From the NCBI GenBank assembly GCA_030844895.1, contig CM061224.1:1488001-1552000 (forward strand): a stretch of 64,000 bases of DNA, given 5' to 3'. The position numbers and the translations under genes were made by a program. Each line of letters starts with the position of its first letter. Position 1 is the stretch's first letter. Below the pieces are notes generated by a model. The model was not told where the DNA came from. It worked only from the letters and a program-made list of their open reading frames with translations, and ran no database searches. Of the stretch, positions 22,830 through 33,842 are shown in pieces. This DNA is from Ambrosia x helenae (lineage: Eukaryota; Streptophyta; Magnoliopsida; Asterales; Asteraceae).

Positions 22830-23421
22830 TATGCTTAATTTGAAAAAAATAAGTTTCAAATGATATGAAGGGCAACGCCCGGTGAGGATCTTCAACTCAA
22901 ACGGGGCAACGCCCTTGAGCATGAGGGCATGAGACGGTGTTTAGAGCGTGGATGAGCTCCCACCACCCTTCTTCACGTCCCATACCACGTAGTTTTATAA
23001 TAAAATGTAATAAATTTAATTTATATTTATCATGTAATTGTCTGGATGGTAAGGAAAAGACAATGTTTATGGTTTGGGACCATTTTTAATGATCCATTGA
23101 TGTTCAAGGAAACATAAAAGGATCCGTTTAAAATGTTGTTCCTATAAATATAAATATCCGTTAAACTACATATTCGTGTGTGTAGAAACAATAAATATTG
23201 AAAGACAAAACTACCATGATTATAAAGAAAAACTATCAACTGTGACGATGTTAACATGTTTAAAGATTTGAAAATTTGATGTTGAGAGAGTAACAAAAGT
23301 CTTGATGAAAACAATAATAGTGGACAAGCTTCATTTCTCATTTAAGAGAGATTTTAATAACATATGGAGGTCGTTTGTTGGGGCTTTTAGATTCTTTTTT
23401 TGCTTTGCATTATCGAGGTAC
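22830..23421. other. Spacer, no gene
   Basis: Apart from the GGGCAACGCCC palindromes near 22871 and 22904, I see no structure. A 103-residue minus-strand open frame (23030-23341) has no recognisable domain. Confidence 0.4.
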
Positions 23422-23438
23422 AGTCATGATCTTTTTTC

Positions 23439-23786
23439 GGGATATTATAGTCTTGGCAACTAGTGTGGATGGGTCTAGTGTCCGGAAACAGCTCGTCTAT
23501 GGTGTGATCGTTTTTGACGTGTTGGGCTATCTGGAAAGCTAGGAATGGGAAAAGATTCAATAATGAGGAGATAAATGTCCCGAAGATTGTGTCCGATGTG
23601 AAGTCTTTGGGTTATTTGTGGTATAGGAATAGATTCAAGGGGGGGGGGGGGGGGGGAAGGTTGATTGGAAAAGTTGGAATTCATTTTGTATTGATGTAAT
23701 GTAACAGGCGAGCGGGCGTCTCCGTCTTGGAGGTTCCTGGTCGTGTGGTTTTTTTAATGAAGTTTGATTTTCAAAAAAAAAAAAAA
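23439..23786 (+). mobile_element. 5'-truncated LINE, poly(A) tail, 17-bp TSD
   Basis: The coding end (about 23514-23700) reads 'CWAIWKARNGKRFNNEE…VKSLGYLWYRNRFK', the C-terminus of plant L1-type LINE ORF2. An L1-like 3' UTR and A15 tail end at 23786. The duplication AGTCATGATCTTTTTTC flanks it at 23422-23438 and 23787-23803. A poly-G run (about 23640-23656) interrupts the last residues. Only the terminal 350 bp was inserted, as is usual for target-primed reverse transcription that stops early. Confidence 0.85.
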
Positions 23787-23872
23787 AGTCATGATCTTTT
23801 TTCATAAAGAAAGAAACGTTGAACTAAAATGTATTTAAGGAATAATGAAATAACAAGTTTATCTTAACTATA

Positions 23873-24901
23873 TGAAGAAACTCGAATCTTGGATTACCGA
23901 TCAAGCGCTAATCCAGTATGTGATCCTACGGTAATTTGCGAAGAGAGTGTGTTTGGAAAATACGTGAGGGTTTAAGGACAAGACCAGGGAGTTTAGGAGA
24001 CTACCGATTAGAAGAGCCAAACCTCTAAAAGTTAATATAATAAACAAGGGGTTGAAGAAGGCAGGAAAGAGTTCGTATTATTCTTGAGTGAAAATGTATG
24101 TGATATTAGATGCCAATAAAAGGAGAAGGAGCTTCTCCTTTTATAATACCTAACTACCATACTTTCTCAGCCCATCCTCTACCCTTGATAGGGCCCGGCC
24201 CAGGTAGAGGTGTCTCCAAAAATCCGGCCCAAGTCCTTAAGCCCATTTGGTGCAAGTGGGCTTTGATAAAAAAAGAGAAAGTAAAATACTAAGGGGAGAT
24301 GTTACCGTCTTGCTGACTGCACACGTGGCGCCCATCGAGTGGACGCTGATGGTCGGCGGACACGTGGCGCCCGCCTGTTGGTAGACCGAGGGCGGTGGGT
24401 AATCATACCTTTTCTCGGACTTCGGGACAGGTTGAGAAAGTCTGCTTGTCAGGAAGATATCTTGGCTGGGAGGCTGCCACGTCGTCGTCCTTTCTGTATG
24501 TCAGACTGAGAGCAGTCTCTGATTGGAGAGGAACTCTGACGGGCAGCTTGTTGCGTCAGAGATATTTCTTCTGGGGCAGGGGTGAGTCCCAAGGCTGCCC
24601 CAAAAGGTATCTTCCAGTTGTGTTGGCAAAGCTTCCTTTGGCTTGCTGAGGAAGCTTTGAAGCATGTTGGTTCCGCCGACGTAAAACGGGCGGGTAGTGC
24701 TGTTTCTGGCGTCCGTTGGATGCTAGCTGTATCGCTAACGTAGAACGGGCGAGTAGACACCAGACGTTCCGCTGACGTAAAACGAGCGGATGGACGCTAA
24801 ACGATCCGCCGACGTAAAACGGGCGGATGGACGTCAGACGATGCCGGTTCTAGTTGGGCAATGGTATGGTATTTATAATGTTTTGATACCATATCCCTTC
24901 A
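23873..24901 (-). mobile_element. Solo LTR related to 14869-15906
   Basis: Boundaries TGAAG and CTTCA; on the minus strand it opens TGAAGGGATATGGTATC, matching the LTR at 15906. Flanks CTATA (23868-23872) and TTATA (24902-24906) could be a 5-bp target duplication with one change. A minus-strand TATA box (TATTATAAAAGG) is near 24132-24143. The U3 part carries four GACGTAAAACG-type modules. Confidence 0.72.
24673..24830 (-). promoter_or_regulatory. Four ACGT-core modules in the U3 of the solo LTR
   Basis: Variants of CCGCYGACGTAAAACGGGCGG have ACGT cores at 24679, 24738, 24775 and 24812, spaced 59, 37 and 37 bp. The third contains TGACGTAA, the as-1/CRE-like bZIP site. Lying upstream of the LTR TATA box, they look like repeated enhancers. 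The function is inferred. Confidence 0.5.
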
Positions 24902-24906
24902 TTATA

Positions 24907-25450
24907 TATACAAAGAAATTAATTAATACGAGAAATAAGAACATGAGAATTTAACGTTGTTTGATTGGTGTGACATATGCCCACGAGCAAAAATTAGGTT
25001 TTAGATATTATGATGTGGTGAGAAATTACAATGACCATATCATTTATATATAACCACTAGATTAGAGTTTACAACTTGTTGACAAAGAAAAAGAAAATAT
25101 GGAAACAACCAAAAATAACCCCCACCTGGTTTGGCTAGGGCTGGCTCCCTAGATGATCCTTGGTCGAAGACTCCAAATCTCAACAAGATCGAGCTCAAGT
25201 TTTCGACTCGTTGAGTTTTTGAATCGAGTTAGGTCATTTGTTTCCAAGCTGGGCATGTCTCGACTCGTCCTCCACACATTTTATCGTGTAATACCATTCG
25301 AAGACCTGTTTGTTGATTCCAATAAAGAAAACTTGGCACATTACAATAGGTGTGACCTATTGGTTTATGTGGAAATGTGGAATGCAATAAAGGAAATATT
25401 TTTCAATAATATTGCACCCTCTCATTTTGTTGTAAATCTTTGATTTATGT
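24907..25450. other. Spacer, no gene
   Basis: No coding feature that I can support. A 96-residue open frame at 25153-25443 has no recognisable motif, splice signals or codon pattern typical of a gene. Confidence 0.4.
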
Positions 25451-25465
25451 TTGTCCTTAATTTCT

Positions 25466-25680
25466 ATTTTTTGAACGACAAGTGGTGCAACTGGTGGAGC
25501 TCCGGCTAACACCCTGAGCCAGCCTGTACTGATTACTCATTCCACCTGGATTTGGGATCTCCCCAGGTGGAACCCTCACATGTGGCAAATATGGCTCCGA
25601 CATGAATCGAACCCTCAACCTCCACATGAGCTCCACTCTAGCTCCCCTAATTTTCACCAGTTGAGCTAGGCTTCATCGGC
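25466..25680 (-). mobile_element. tRNA-derived SINE with 15-bp TSD
   Basis: On the minus strand the element begins with a box-A-like TAGCTCAACTGGT and carries a box-B-like GGTTCGATTC about 45 bp later, the polymerase III promoter of tRNA-derived SINEs. The A-rich 3' tail is at the plus-strand left end. An exact duplication TTGTCCTTAATTTCT flanks it (25451-25465, 25681-25695). Length 215 bp. Confidence 0.85.
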
Positions 25681-25695
25681 TTGTCCTTAATTTCT

Positions 25696-26462
25696 GATTG
25701 CTACTATTTTACCTTTTGTTTTCTTTTAAATATTATTAATTCAAAAATAAATAAATAGAAAGAGTAGAGAATGAGTTTTATTGGGAAAGATATGAAATAA
25801 ATGAGTATCTGAGTTCATTTATAGTATTCTACAAACAAAAAATTAAAAAGGGACCAGATCACATTTGGAGGGTCCAACTATATGGGTGGGGGGGGGTCCC
25901 TAGACGTGGCAAAAAGGTGATATACTGGGCTGTGTGAGCCATGAGTTGGCTCGATTGGGTTTAAAAAGTCTAAAGGGACCGAAAACCAGATGGCGCACTG
26001 ATCAACTAGCTACTGAACCTCCAGCTTCAACCTACTCCTACTCCACGTGCGCACGCTTCCCCCAAATTCCTAGTCACCTGCCAGCTAAGCATATTCCTGT
26101 TTAGATTAAGTGGGACCATTTATAAACTTTGACAACTTCAATAACTTCAATGTCTAGGAGAATTCACAACTCTAAATTTTGGGAGTGTATTTTTTTAACG
26201 CAAAATGAAATTCACCAAAAACTCTCTTTAAAGTTTCTACTCGGTCAAATCAGGACCCCTTTTACCCGGCATAGCCAGACATGTAAGGGAGTTCTTGGTT
26301 TCACCAAGTTCACCAGTTCTGAGGAAAGCCCGACTATGGACTATCCATCCGCCCGAAAGCACGACAATTGAATAATCGATAAATACCGACGTTCTAAAAA
26401 ATCAAACCTATGACCGTTCAGCTAAGGGTCTTCTATCATTGAGCCTCCATACCACTCCACCA
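25696..26462. other. Spacer with unnamed dispersed repeat
   Basis: 26200-26462 resembles 11649-11760 (shared GCCCGAAAGCACGACA and a CACTCCACCA end). A short G run lies near 25888. I see no gene. Confidence 0.4.
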
Positions 26463-26708
26463 TAATGTGGCACTTGTGGGACCCATGTGGGGGGGGGGAT
26501 TGTGGGGAGTGGAAGGGGGTGAAATGAATAATATTATATTGTGTTAAAGTTAAAAAAAAAAAATCGGCCAATCGCACTTCGACACGTGGCTTCCCCCTCC
26601 CCCACGCCCGGCCTCCTCTCCTGCCCAGCCCTCCACGCCCCTAAGGGGCGGTGTTCCCGCCTGTGGAGGCCACTCCACGTCATTCTTCCCGCCCCACTCC
26701 CTCTATCC
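26463..26708. mobile_element. Tourist-like MITE, family B, truncated
   Basis: The right end CCCCACTCCCTCTATCC followed by TAA (26709-26711) matches family B. The interior (ATTGTGGGGAGTGGAAGGGGG, then AT-rich, then CACGTGGC-type GC-rich) is the 17000-17325 interior in reverse. The left terminal repeat is missing; the element starts inside, near TGTGGCACTTGTGGGA. Confidence 0.65.
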
Positions 26709-26711
26709 TAA

Positions 26712-27660
26712 GTGTGTATAAAAATATTAAATTTGAATTAATAAAAACGGATAATTGGCTGTTGTTGAAGGTGGTATGAGGTGGAAGGATTTGATAGGTG
26801 GATGAATGCCCATTCCCCCGTGAAATATTTCACGCCACAACCTCCTAACAAATTTAGCGCCCCTTTAACAAGGAGGGGGCAGTGTTGGGCTTCAAATGAG
26901 GCGCTAAAATGCCCATTTCACGCAAATTAACTCATCACTACGGGTGGTCTAATATTTTAAAAATTGATTTGAGGGGTTGTGAGTGGAAGAGAAAGAATAT
27001 GTTACTGTTTATCTATATATTTAAGGATACATTGTTCTCTATATTTATTTTTTAATATTTTTCAAAAGTGGTTGTGAGTGGAGAAGAGAGTAAAATATTA
27101 TTTAATTAAAAAAAAGTATGAAAAAGTATTATTTAATTAATAAAAGAAAAAAAATATAGTAAATTTTAGTGTAATTCGTGAATAGAGAATTAGAGACGGA
27201 GTATAGGATGTAATGTCTCTTTCACCTAAACTAAAATCCCCTTTGTAAAATAGTGATGTTTGTTCTATGTAATAAATTTTGATTATTTATTATGTTGTGT
27301 GGTTATTTTATTTTATAACTTATGCATGTATACATCGTGTTTTGATGGTTTTTTACAAATAGATGTTTTGCACGAGAACCGGATTGTATACAAAGACAAA
27401 GAGAATGTTCTTTTATCTTAGCTACCGGAGTAGTTTGACAAAAGGTTGAAAATGCAAAAAGTCAAAAACACAAATATTTTTTTCTTTTAGTTTAATTATT
27501 TTTTTAAACTTAAATAATCTTTATATAGTTGCTTATATATTAAAAATATTTGTATTATAAAGTCGACAATTATATTTTATTTAATTGAGTATAGTGTTGC
27601 TATATTTAAAGAACTGTGTTTTCTTATAGTACCGATGCAATGTATAGTATGTTTAAAGTA
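26712..27660. other. AT-rich spacer
   Basis: 26810-26950 contains a GC-richer segment (CCCATTTCACGC, GCGCTAAAATGCCC) that looks like an old MITE, but ends and duplications are not clear. The remainder is AT-rich without a gene. Confidence 0.4.
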
Positions 27661-27668
27661 GTTACAAC

Positions 27669-28131
27669 TAGGGGTGTAAATGACACGTAGCGGCTCGAGA
27701 GCTACCCGGGATTAGATCGGTAAAAAGCCCGAACGAGCCGAGCCTTAACGAGCCCGAGCTCGAGCCCTAAATACAAAGCTCGATTGGGCTCGCGAGCCTA
27801 AACGAGCCCAAACATAATTATAAGTTATTTATATATCTCTTATATGTTATAGCCCACATCTCCAAAGCCCAAGTCCTTATTTCATAGGCCATTTAACAAC
27901 ACTCGCGAGCCGAGCTTTTGCCATCTCGAGCCGAGCTTTGAGCTCGTTTGAGATTGTTCTCAAATCACCTCGAGCCGAGCTCAAGCTTTTGATTTTGCTA
28001 GTGAGCCGAGTTCGAGCTCAAGATTTTAGGCTCGAACCGAGCCGAGCTCGAGCTCGAGCTTCATAAAACCATAACGAGCTGAGCTCGAGCCCAGCTAGGC
28101 TCGGGCTCGGCTCGGCTCATTTACACCCCTA
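27669..28131. mobile_element. hAT-type element (TSD GTTACAAC)
   Basis: Ends TAGGGGTGTAAATGA and TCATTTACACCCCTA are perfect 15-bp inverted repeats, flanked by the exact 8-bp duplication GTTACAAC (27661-27668, 28132-28139). The interior is made of GAGCTCGAGC / GGCTCGGCTCG words that pair with each other. No coding capacity. Confidence 0.9.
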
Positions 28132-28139
28132 GTTACAAC

Positions 28140-28680
28140 AATACGTTTAAACAAACTATAAGAGTACATCTAGGTTGTTAAAAGGATGACACATTCAAAA
28201 CTAATTTTAATTTTATTGACAAATATATTATCGCCCTAAATATCATAATTACATTCAAGATAACTCGTACCTTAACACCTAAATGTTATTATTTTATACA
28301 ATATCTCACCCACTAATCTCTATGTAGTATATATTGATTCGCCGTCAAGAAAAAGTAGTATAAATTATTAAATCTCAAAAGATGACTTTGAGCTAGAATA
28401 TTACTATAGTACATAAATTATATGACGAATAAATTCTTGAGTCGTATAAGTAACTAATATTTAATGAAAGCAACGAAGGATAGGCCTTAAAGAATAAGAA
28501 TAAAAAAAAAATATACAATATCTTATCATTAATGATTGAAGAATGAAGACTTTATCTTGTTAAAAAAACAAATGCAATACTTTATACATTAAAAATGTGT
28601 CCACTTCAAGATGCATCAAGTCCCTCCCCACCCCTTAATCACATGGCACCACTCTCCCCATGGCCCATTGGCCCCTAACC
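28140..28680. other. Upstream region of the YUCCA gene
   Basis: AT-rich with no open frame of note. It presumably contains the distal promoter of the gene that starts at 28809. I saw no clear auxin-response motif. Confidence 0.4.
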
Positions 28681-28681
28681 C

Positions 28682-28691
28682 CCTATATATA
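28682..28691 (+). promoter_or_regulatory. TATA box of the YUCCA gene
   Basis: CCCCTATATATACAC lies about 120 bp before the start codon at 28809, leaving room for a 5' leader of roughly 95 bases. Confidence 0.6.
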
Positions 28692-28808
28692 CACATTTTT
28701 CACTTCATTCATTCAAACAATAATCTTCTCTCCAAATAGCATTTTCTTGCATCACAAGTGATATACAAAGCATCAATTTTTTTTTTTGTAACACAATCAA
28801 TCTCCAAA

Positions 28809-30347
28809 ATGTTTAGCTTATATGAGGAAAATGTACCGGGACGATGTGTTTGGGTCAACGGCCCAGTAATAGTGGGGGCCGGACCTTCAGGGCTAGCAGT
28901 TTCCTCTTGTCTAAGAAAACAAGGCATCCCTTTTGTAGTAGTCGAAAGAGCGGACTGCATTGCTTCTCTTTGGCAAAAACGAACCTACGACCGCCTAAAA
29001 CTTCACCTCCCGAAAAAATTCTGCCAACTTCCAAATTTACCCTTCCCGACGAATACCCCGAGTACCCGAATAAAAAACAATTCATTACATATCTCGAGAA
29101 TTACGCGGCTAAATTCGACATTAAACCGCAATTTAACGAGTGTGTCCAGTCTGCTAAATACGACGACAAATGTAGCATATGGCGGGTCAAAACCTTATCG
29201 ACAAGGGACTCTATCCCGACCGAAACTGAGTATATGTGCCAAATGCTTGTAGTGGCAACCGGAGAAAATGCCGAAGGCGTGGTACCTGAAATCGATGGCT
29301 TACAAGAGTTCTCTGGCGAAGTCATCCATGCCAAAGACTACAAATCCGGCGAAAAATACACCGGAAAGAAAGTTTTGGTCGTCGGTTGTGGAAACTCAGG
29401 CATGGAACTCTCTCTTGATCTCTCAAACCACAATGCCAAGCCATCAATGGTGGTTCGAAGCTCGGTAAGTAACCCAAAACATCAAATCTTTATTCAAAGT
29501 GACACGCAACTTATGGTCTGTTTACCCGCGTGTCACTTGTAATTAACTGTTTTTTTTTTATCATTATTAATATTATCATTAAAAAAAATATTTAAAAAAG
29601 AAAACAAATACCCATCAAAGATTTCTAATCCAATATTCAAATTTCCCAACAGGTTCATGTGTTGCCAAGAGAAATATTCGGAAAATCGACATTCGATATG
29701 GCGGTTTTACTGATGAAATGGCTGCCTATATGGCTGGTGGATAACATATTACTGATCTTAACATGGTTGATCCTTGGAAACACACAAAGTTATGGGATCA
29801 AAAGACCATCATTAGGCCCATTACAACTCAAGAACAAGCATGGAAAGACTCCGGTTCTCGACATAGGTGCATTCGAAAGAATTCGATCCGGTGACATTAA
29901 AGTTGTGCCCGGAGTCAAAAGATTTAACCGGAATTCAGTTGAGTTCATCAATGGAGACATTCAAGAGCTTGATTCAGTTGTTTTGGCAACTGGGTATTGC
30001 AGCAATGTTCCTTATTGGCTACAGGTAGTTAAAAGATTGAATATATTATATATATACTCTGTTTTGCTCTGTTTTCCTCTGTTTTTGATAATATTGGTTG
30101 AAATTAGAGTTTTGACTTATTGAGTTTGACTTTTTATGAGCAGGGTGGTCAACTGTTTGACAAAAATGGGTTCCCAAAAAGTCAAATGACAAATGGATGG
30201 AGAGGAAGAGATGGATTGTATGCAGCAGGGTTTACAAGAAGAGGACTTGCAGGTGTTTCTGCTGATGCAATGAAAATAGCACAAGATATTGGGAATGTAT
30301 GGAATCAAGAACTAAATAAAATAAATAAGGGAGGGTCCTACTCATAG
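28809..30347 (+). CDS. YUC8-like: YUCCA flavin monooxygenase (YUC3/5/7/8/9-like), one frameshift
   Basis: YUCCA enzymes convert indole-3-pyruvate to indole-3-acetic acid with FAD, NADPH and oxygen, the last step of the main auxin pathway. Exons: 28809-29464, 29653-30024 and 30144-30347, all with GT-AG introns. The FAD motif GAGPSG is at residues 23-28, preceded by R-C-V-W-V-N-G-P, which is characteristic of the YUC3/5/7/8/9 clade. Then follow the 'VVATGENAEGVVPEI' motif, the NADPH motif GCGNSG near residue 193, and ATGY near the end of exon 2. Exon 3 ends ...GLAGVSADAMKIAQDIGNVW... The exons total 1,232 nt, one base short of 411 codons. The missing base is near 29046-29049: the frame reads P-F-P-T-N-T-P, while the next frame continues P-D-E-Y-P-E-Y-P as in the family. 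It is either a sequencing error in a C run or a genuine null allele. Everything else looks intact. Confidence 0.92.
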
Positions 30348-30914
30348 AAGATGCAAATCAATTTTCCTAAAATTGTACATGTGATTTTTTATTTTTAAAA
30401 AATTGTTTTATGTATATACAAAGGAAAATAAAAGAGTGTAGAAGAGAAGAGTAGGATAGCCCTCCTCAAGAAAAGAGTCCAAATGTAGTTTTTAGATTGG
30501 GCATTTTGAATGTAGGATGATGAGGCTTTTTTTTAGTTAATTTGAATTTGAATGATTATTTTGTACAGACTTAATACAATGAAAAATACTAATTTTTAGT
30601 TCAAGTTACTATGGTTGCTTTGTGGTATGTATTGTTGATGATGCGTTGAGTTTGAGTTTGGCTCGGATTAAAACTTGAAAATATATGAGCCAACTTGGCT
30701 TAACTTGAAGTTCTCTTGAAAGCACACATGGTTTCATGTTAGATAGCAGTATGATTTCCAGTTCCATTATCTCTTATTTTCCGGTTTTGTTAAGCTTCAT
30801 GTACACTTTTTTAACACGTCAAGAACCACATAATAGTTTGATTACAAATTAGGTCGTATGACTCATATCCTATTAGAAAATTGATTGAGTTATATCTGGT
30901 TTAATTATAGACTT
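30348..30914. other. YUCCA 3' region
   Basis: AT-rich, with AATAAA-like words near 30425 that could serve polyadenylation. No further gene is visible before the LINE. Confidence 0.45.
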
Positions 30915-30932
30915 TAGGTTCGTTTAAATAAT

Positions 30933-31735
30933 TTTTTTTTGAAGGAAAAAATTCATTAAAAAACGGCAAAGCCCCCAAAGCGGGGACCGCCCAACAATTA
31001 CATCATATACAACGGGAATCTACTCCAGTCAAACCAATTAATATCCTTAAACCTAGAACGATGTTTAAGCCAAAAGAAAGAAAACGTCTTCACTCCCGCG
31101 ACCATCTCGAAAACCTTAGGCTTATCGTTCTCAAAAACAGATTTGTTACGAGAGTTCCAAAGAATCCAGCAGGTTACCATAATTATGCCCCTATAAACCT
31201 TCTTACTCCACCTAGTCTTTGATTGAACGAAATCCATTCGAAGCAGCTCCTGAATCGTCCCAACCCCATTCCCATTAAATCTGCACCAAAGCCAAATCCT
31301 GCTCCAAACAGCGCTCGAAACAGCACAGTTCAGAAACAGATGATGAGCAGACTCCTGCACAGTCACGCACCAAGGACAATTCTGATCTGGAAGTTGCACG
31401 CCTCTTTTCTGCAGCTGAACACGCGTTGGGAGACGATCCAGCTCCAAACGCCATGTAAAAATATTAATTTTGAGAGGAATCCACGACTCCCACTTCATCA
31501 ATTGACCCGAGGACACCGCCCGCTTCGACCTGAGCCACTTCTTCACAGACGCAACCGAAAAAACACCATTTTTATCCTGACTCCAACCCCACTTATCTGG
31601 ATCATTATTCAGCTTAACCACTGCTAACACGGACTGCAAGTCTTGCGCCTCCGAAATAGATTCCACCGAGTTAGTGTTGAAAATCCAACTATCATCCGGC
31701 ATAACTTTATCGCCTATCATCTTTATCCTCCGAAA
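30933..31735 (-). mobile_element. 5'-truncated L1-type LINE with 18-bp TSD
   Basis: The duplication TAGGTTCGTTTAAATAAT flanks the insertion (30915-30932 and 31736-31753). The 3' tail is the T run at 30933 (A tail on the minus strand). Only the last 803 bp of the element was copied. The TSD is exact and the frame inside is open, so the insertion is young. Confidence 0.93.
30998..31720 (-). pseudogene. LINE ORF2 C-terminus (RT zinc-binding domain)
   Basis: The 240-residue open frame contains the zf-RVT domain found after the reverse transcriptase in plant L1 elements: 'DKWGWSQDKNGVFSVASVKKWL', then 'WIPLKINIFTWRLELDRLPTR', then a C-P-W-C…H-H-L-F-L-N-C cluster that would bind zinc. The end reads 'CWILWNSRNKSVFENDKPK', as in the LINE tail at 23.5 kb. 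The polymerase and endonuclease are missing because the insertion is truncated at 31735, so the frame is a dead fragment. Confidence 0.9.
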
Positions 31736-32214
31736 TAGGTTCGTTTAAATAATGGATTTAGGATCCGTCAAACAAAATTTATTAAACATTATTAACAAAT
31801 TAAAATTTTCTTACGATATTAAAAAAAGTTAAAGTTTATTAAACATTATAAAAATTTAAAGTTGATTAAACAGTATTAAACAGCATTATTAAAACAATAG
31901 AATTTATTAAAACAACAGTTAAGCAAAATCCAGCTAAACTAAAGTGAAATAGTGTTTTGATTTATTTTTTGTTTTTATATGATACAGTTTTTCATTAGAC
32001 GTATATAATTATATTCTTTTTCCAAAACTAAAACACACTAGTTTGTTGATAATTTTTTAGTTTTATTGGAAGATGATACACAGGGCCGGCCCTAAAAATT
32101 CAAGTGCCTGGGCCGAACTACAAAAACTGTACCCCTTAGCCTTAGCTTTAGGCCTTAACAAAATAAATAATGTAAACTATTTTTAAGCTACGATTAAAGT
32201 AATATCAATTTTAT

Positions 32215-32340
32215 TTCCCACTTAAATTGTAGTCTAACGGTAGAGGGAACAAACCCTCTTGGGGGAGGTTGGGAGTTCGAATCTCACAAAGGGTGAAATA
32301 TAAATGAGTGAAAGTTTGGCAATTAAAAAAAATTGTTTCG
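32215..32340 (+). mobile_element. Short tRNA-derived SINE candidate
   Basis: Box-A-like TAGTCTAACGGTAG at 32230 and box-B-like GAGTTCGAATCTC at about 32273, followed by an A-rich end near 32320-32335. No clear target duplication. It lies inside the hAT element. Confidence 0.5.
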
Positions 32341-32399
32341 TAACAAAAATAAAAGTAAAAAGAAGTCAAAACCAACCGGTAAAAAGTGAAAACAAATAA

Positions 32400-32794
32400 G
32401 AGGGTGTTTGGGATTGAGTTTCAAAACATCTCATTGACTTATTGGCTTTTTCAAAAAGCGAATAAGTCAATAAGCTGTTTGTTTAACCCAAAAGCACTTT
32501 CTGTTTTGACTTTTGGCTTTTGGCTTTTAAGGGTGGAAAAGTTGTTTTTGAAAAGTTAGAAATCTTGGCTTTTGGCTTTTGACTTTTGGATAAAATTACA
32601 AATTTACCACCCATACAACCAATATTCACAATAAGTTAAGTGAAACACTTAAAAAAAGACAATCTATTGACGTTTCTCACCCCAAAAGCTAATCCAAGCA
32701 CTTTTTTTTAAAACTCATTTTCAAAAAGTCATAAGCCAATAAGCACTTTTGACCAAAACACTTTTATATTCCAAACTCAATCCCAAACACCCTC
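32400..32794. mobile_element. Tourist-like MITE (TSD TAA)
   Basis: Ends GAGGGTGTTTGGGATTGAGT and ACTCAATCCCAAACACCCTC are perfect inverted repeats, and TAA flanks both sides (32397-32399, 32795-32797). The interior has inverted AAAAGTCATAAGCCAATAAGC-type arms. PIF/Harbinger superfamily. Confidence 0.88.
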
Positions 32795-33193
32795 TAAGTG
32801 TGAGCCCTCTTAATTTCATCTTCTTCATCCTTTCTAGTCCTACACTCATTAATAAATCTGCAATTTTTTCTCAAGCCATTTCATTTTCTTCTTTAATTCT
32901 TAACCTCTCTTAAAATTTCTTTACTTTCTGTTTTATATAAACTACCCTTCACTTTGATTAATAATTGATTAACAATTTTGGGGCTCAAACATACAAAAAT
33001 CAATCGAATTGAGGACATCACAGTTAAGAAAACTTGGATTGCCGAAGGGTTAATGTGCCCCTGAGAAATTGGGCCGGGCCGGGAGTCCTCCCGGCACCCC
33101 TTAAGGGCCGGCCATGATGATACAAAAACGAGGGGCTAAAAGAGAAGTTAAAAAACTGAGGGTGAATTAGCATAAAGTAAAAAAAATATATAT

Positions 33194-33267
33194 TGGCTTC
33201 GCCCGGGTTCGAACCGGAGACCTTCAGTGTGTTAGACTGACGTGATAACCAACTACACCACGAAACC
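33194..33267 (-). tRNA. tRNA-Val (AAC)
   Basis: 74 nt on the minus strand starting GGTTTCGTGGTGTAGTTGG. D-loop box A TGTAGTTGGTTA, anticodon loop CTAACAC (anticodon AAC), T-loop box B GGTTCGAAC, and a 7-bp acceptor stem GGTTTCG/CGAAGCC. There is no intron and no encoded CCA, as in nuclear genes. It looks functional. Confidence 0.93.
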
Positions 33268-33658
33268 ACATGTCTTAATTGGTTAACGGTTAATTATATG
33301 AAAACACCTTAGAAGGCTTAGGGGACAATTTTGGGCTTCAACTAATCACAAAACAAGTTTAGAGCCCAACAAAATTATGGTCCAAGAACGTCGTTATTAT
33401 ACATCATATTTTTTACGCATGCAATACTATACAAACCAAACAAATATTTTCTTTTTAAGCATGCATTATCTCTGATTCTCTTCTATACTAAATTGTTAGA
33501 TGAATTTATTAATTAATAGTAACGTAACTTTTTAGATGAATTTGTGTGAGCACTTTGTAGCATCAAAATATATTTATGTGTGGTGATTAATAGAGGTGAG
33601 CAGATTTCAGGTTAAAAAAACAACCAAAATTCGAAAAAATTTAAGCGAAACACGGACC
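33268..33658. other. AT-rich spacer
   Basis: Sequence upstream of tRNA-Val; no gene or repeat boundary recognised. Confidence 0.4.
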
Positions 33659-33666
33659 GTGTTGTC

Positions 33667-33842
33667 CAGTGGCGGATCTAGAAACATTTTTCAGTAGTAA
33701 CGTTTTTCATTTTTTTCATTTTAGTAGCAACGTTTTTCAAATTTCGTAAAAAAAAACCAAATTTTCCACTACTTTTCCACTACGCGCGCGAAGTTGAGCC
33801 GCAACGTCCGCACCCCCTCCTTTAACTATAGATCCGCCCCTG
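33667..33842. mobile_element. hAT-type MITE (TSD GTGTTGTC)
   Basis: Ends CAGTGGCGGATCTAG and CTATAGATCCGCCCCTG with the exact 8-bp duplication GTGTTGTC (33659-33666, 33843-33850). 176 bp, non-coding. Its ends resemble those of the other CAGTGGCG elements in this window. Confidence 0.88.

Larger units (their letters stand above)
32081..33116. mobile_element. hAT-type element (TSD ATGATACA) with nested insertions
   Basis: Ends CAGGGCCGGCCCT and AGGGCCGGCCATG (inverted with one change) are flanked by the exact 8-bp duplication ATGATACA (32073-32080, 33117-33124). It contains a SINE-like unit (about 32215-32340) and a Tourist element (32400-32794). No transposase frame remains. Confidence 0.8.

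Noticed and set aside
28855..29334. Minus-strand frames of 76-77 residues
   Set aside because: Antisense of YUCCA exon 1.
32073..33124. Part of a gene between LINE and tRNA-Val
   Set aside because: The 8-bp duplication and CAGGGCCGG ends show the whole stretch to be a hAT-type element with nested repeats.
33024..33269. 81-residue minus-strand frame
   Set aside because: It overlaps tRNA-Val; its first part is simply the translation of the tRNA gene.
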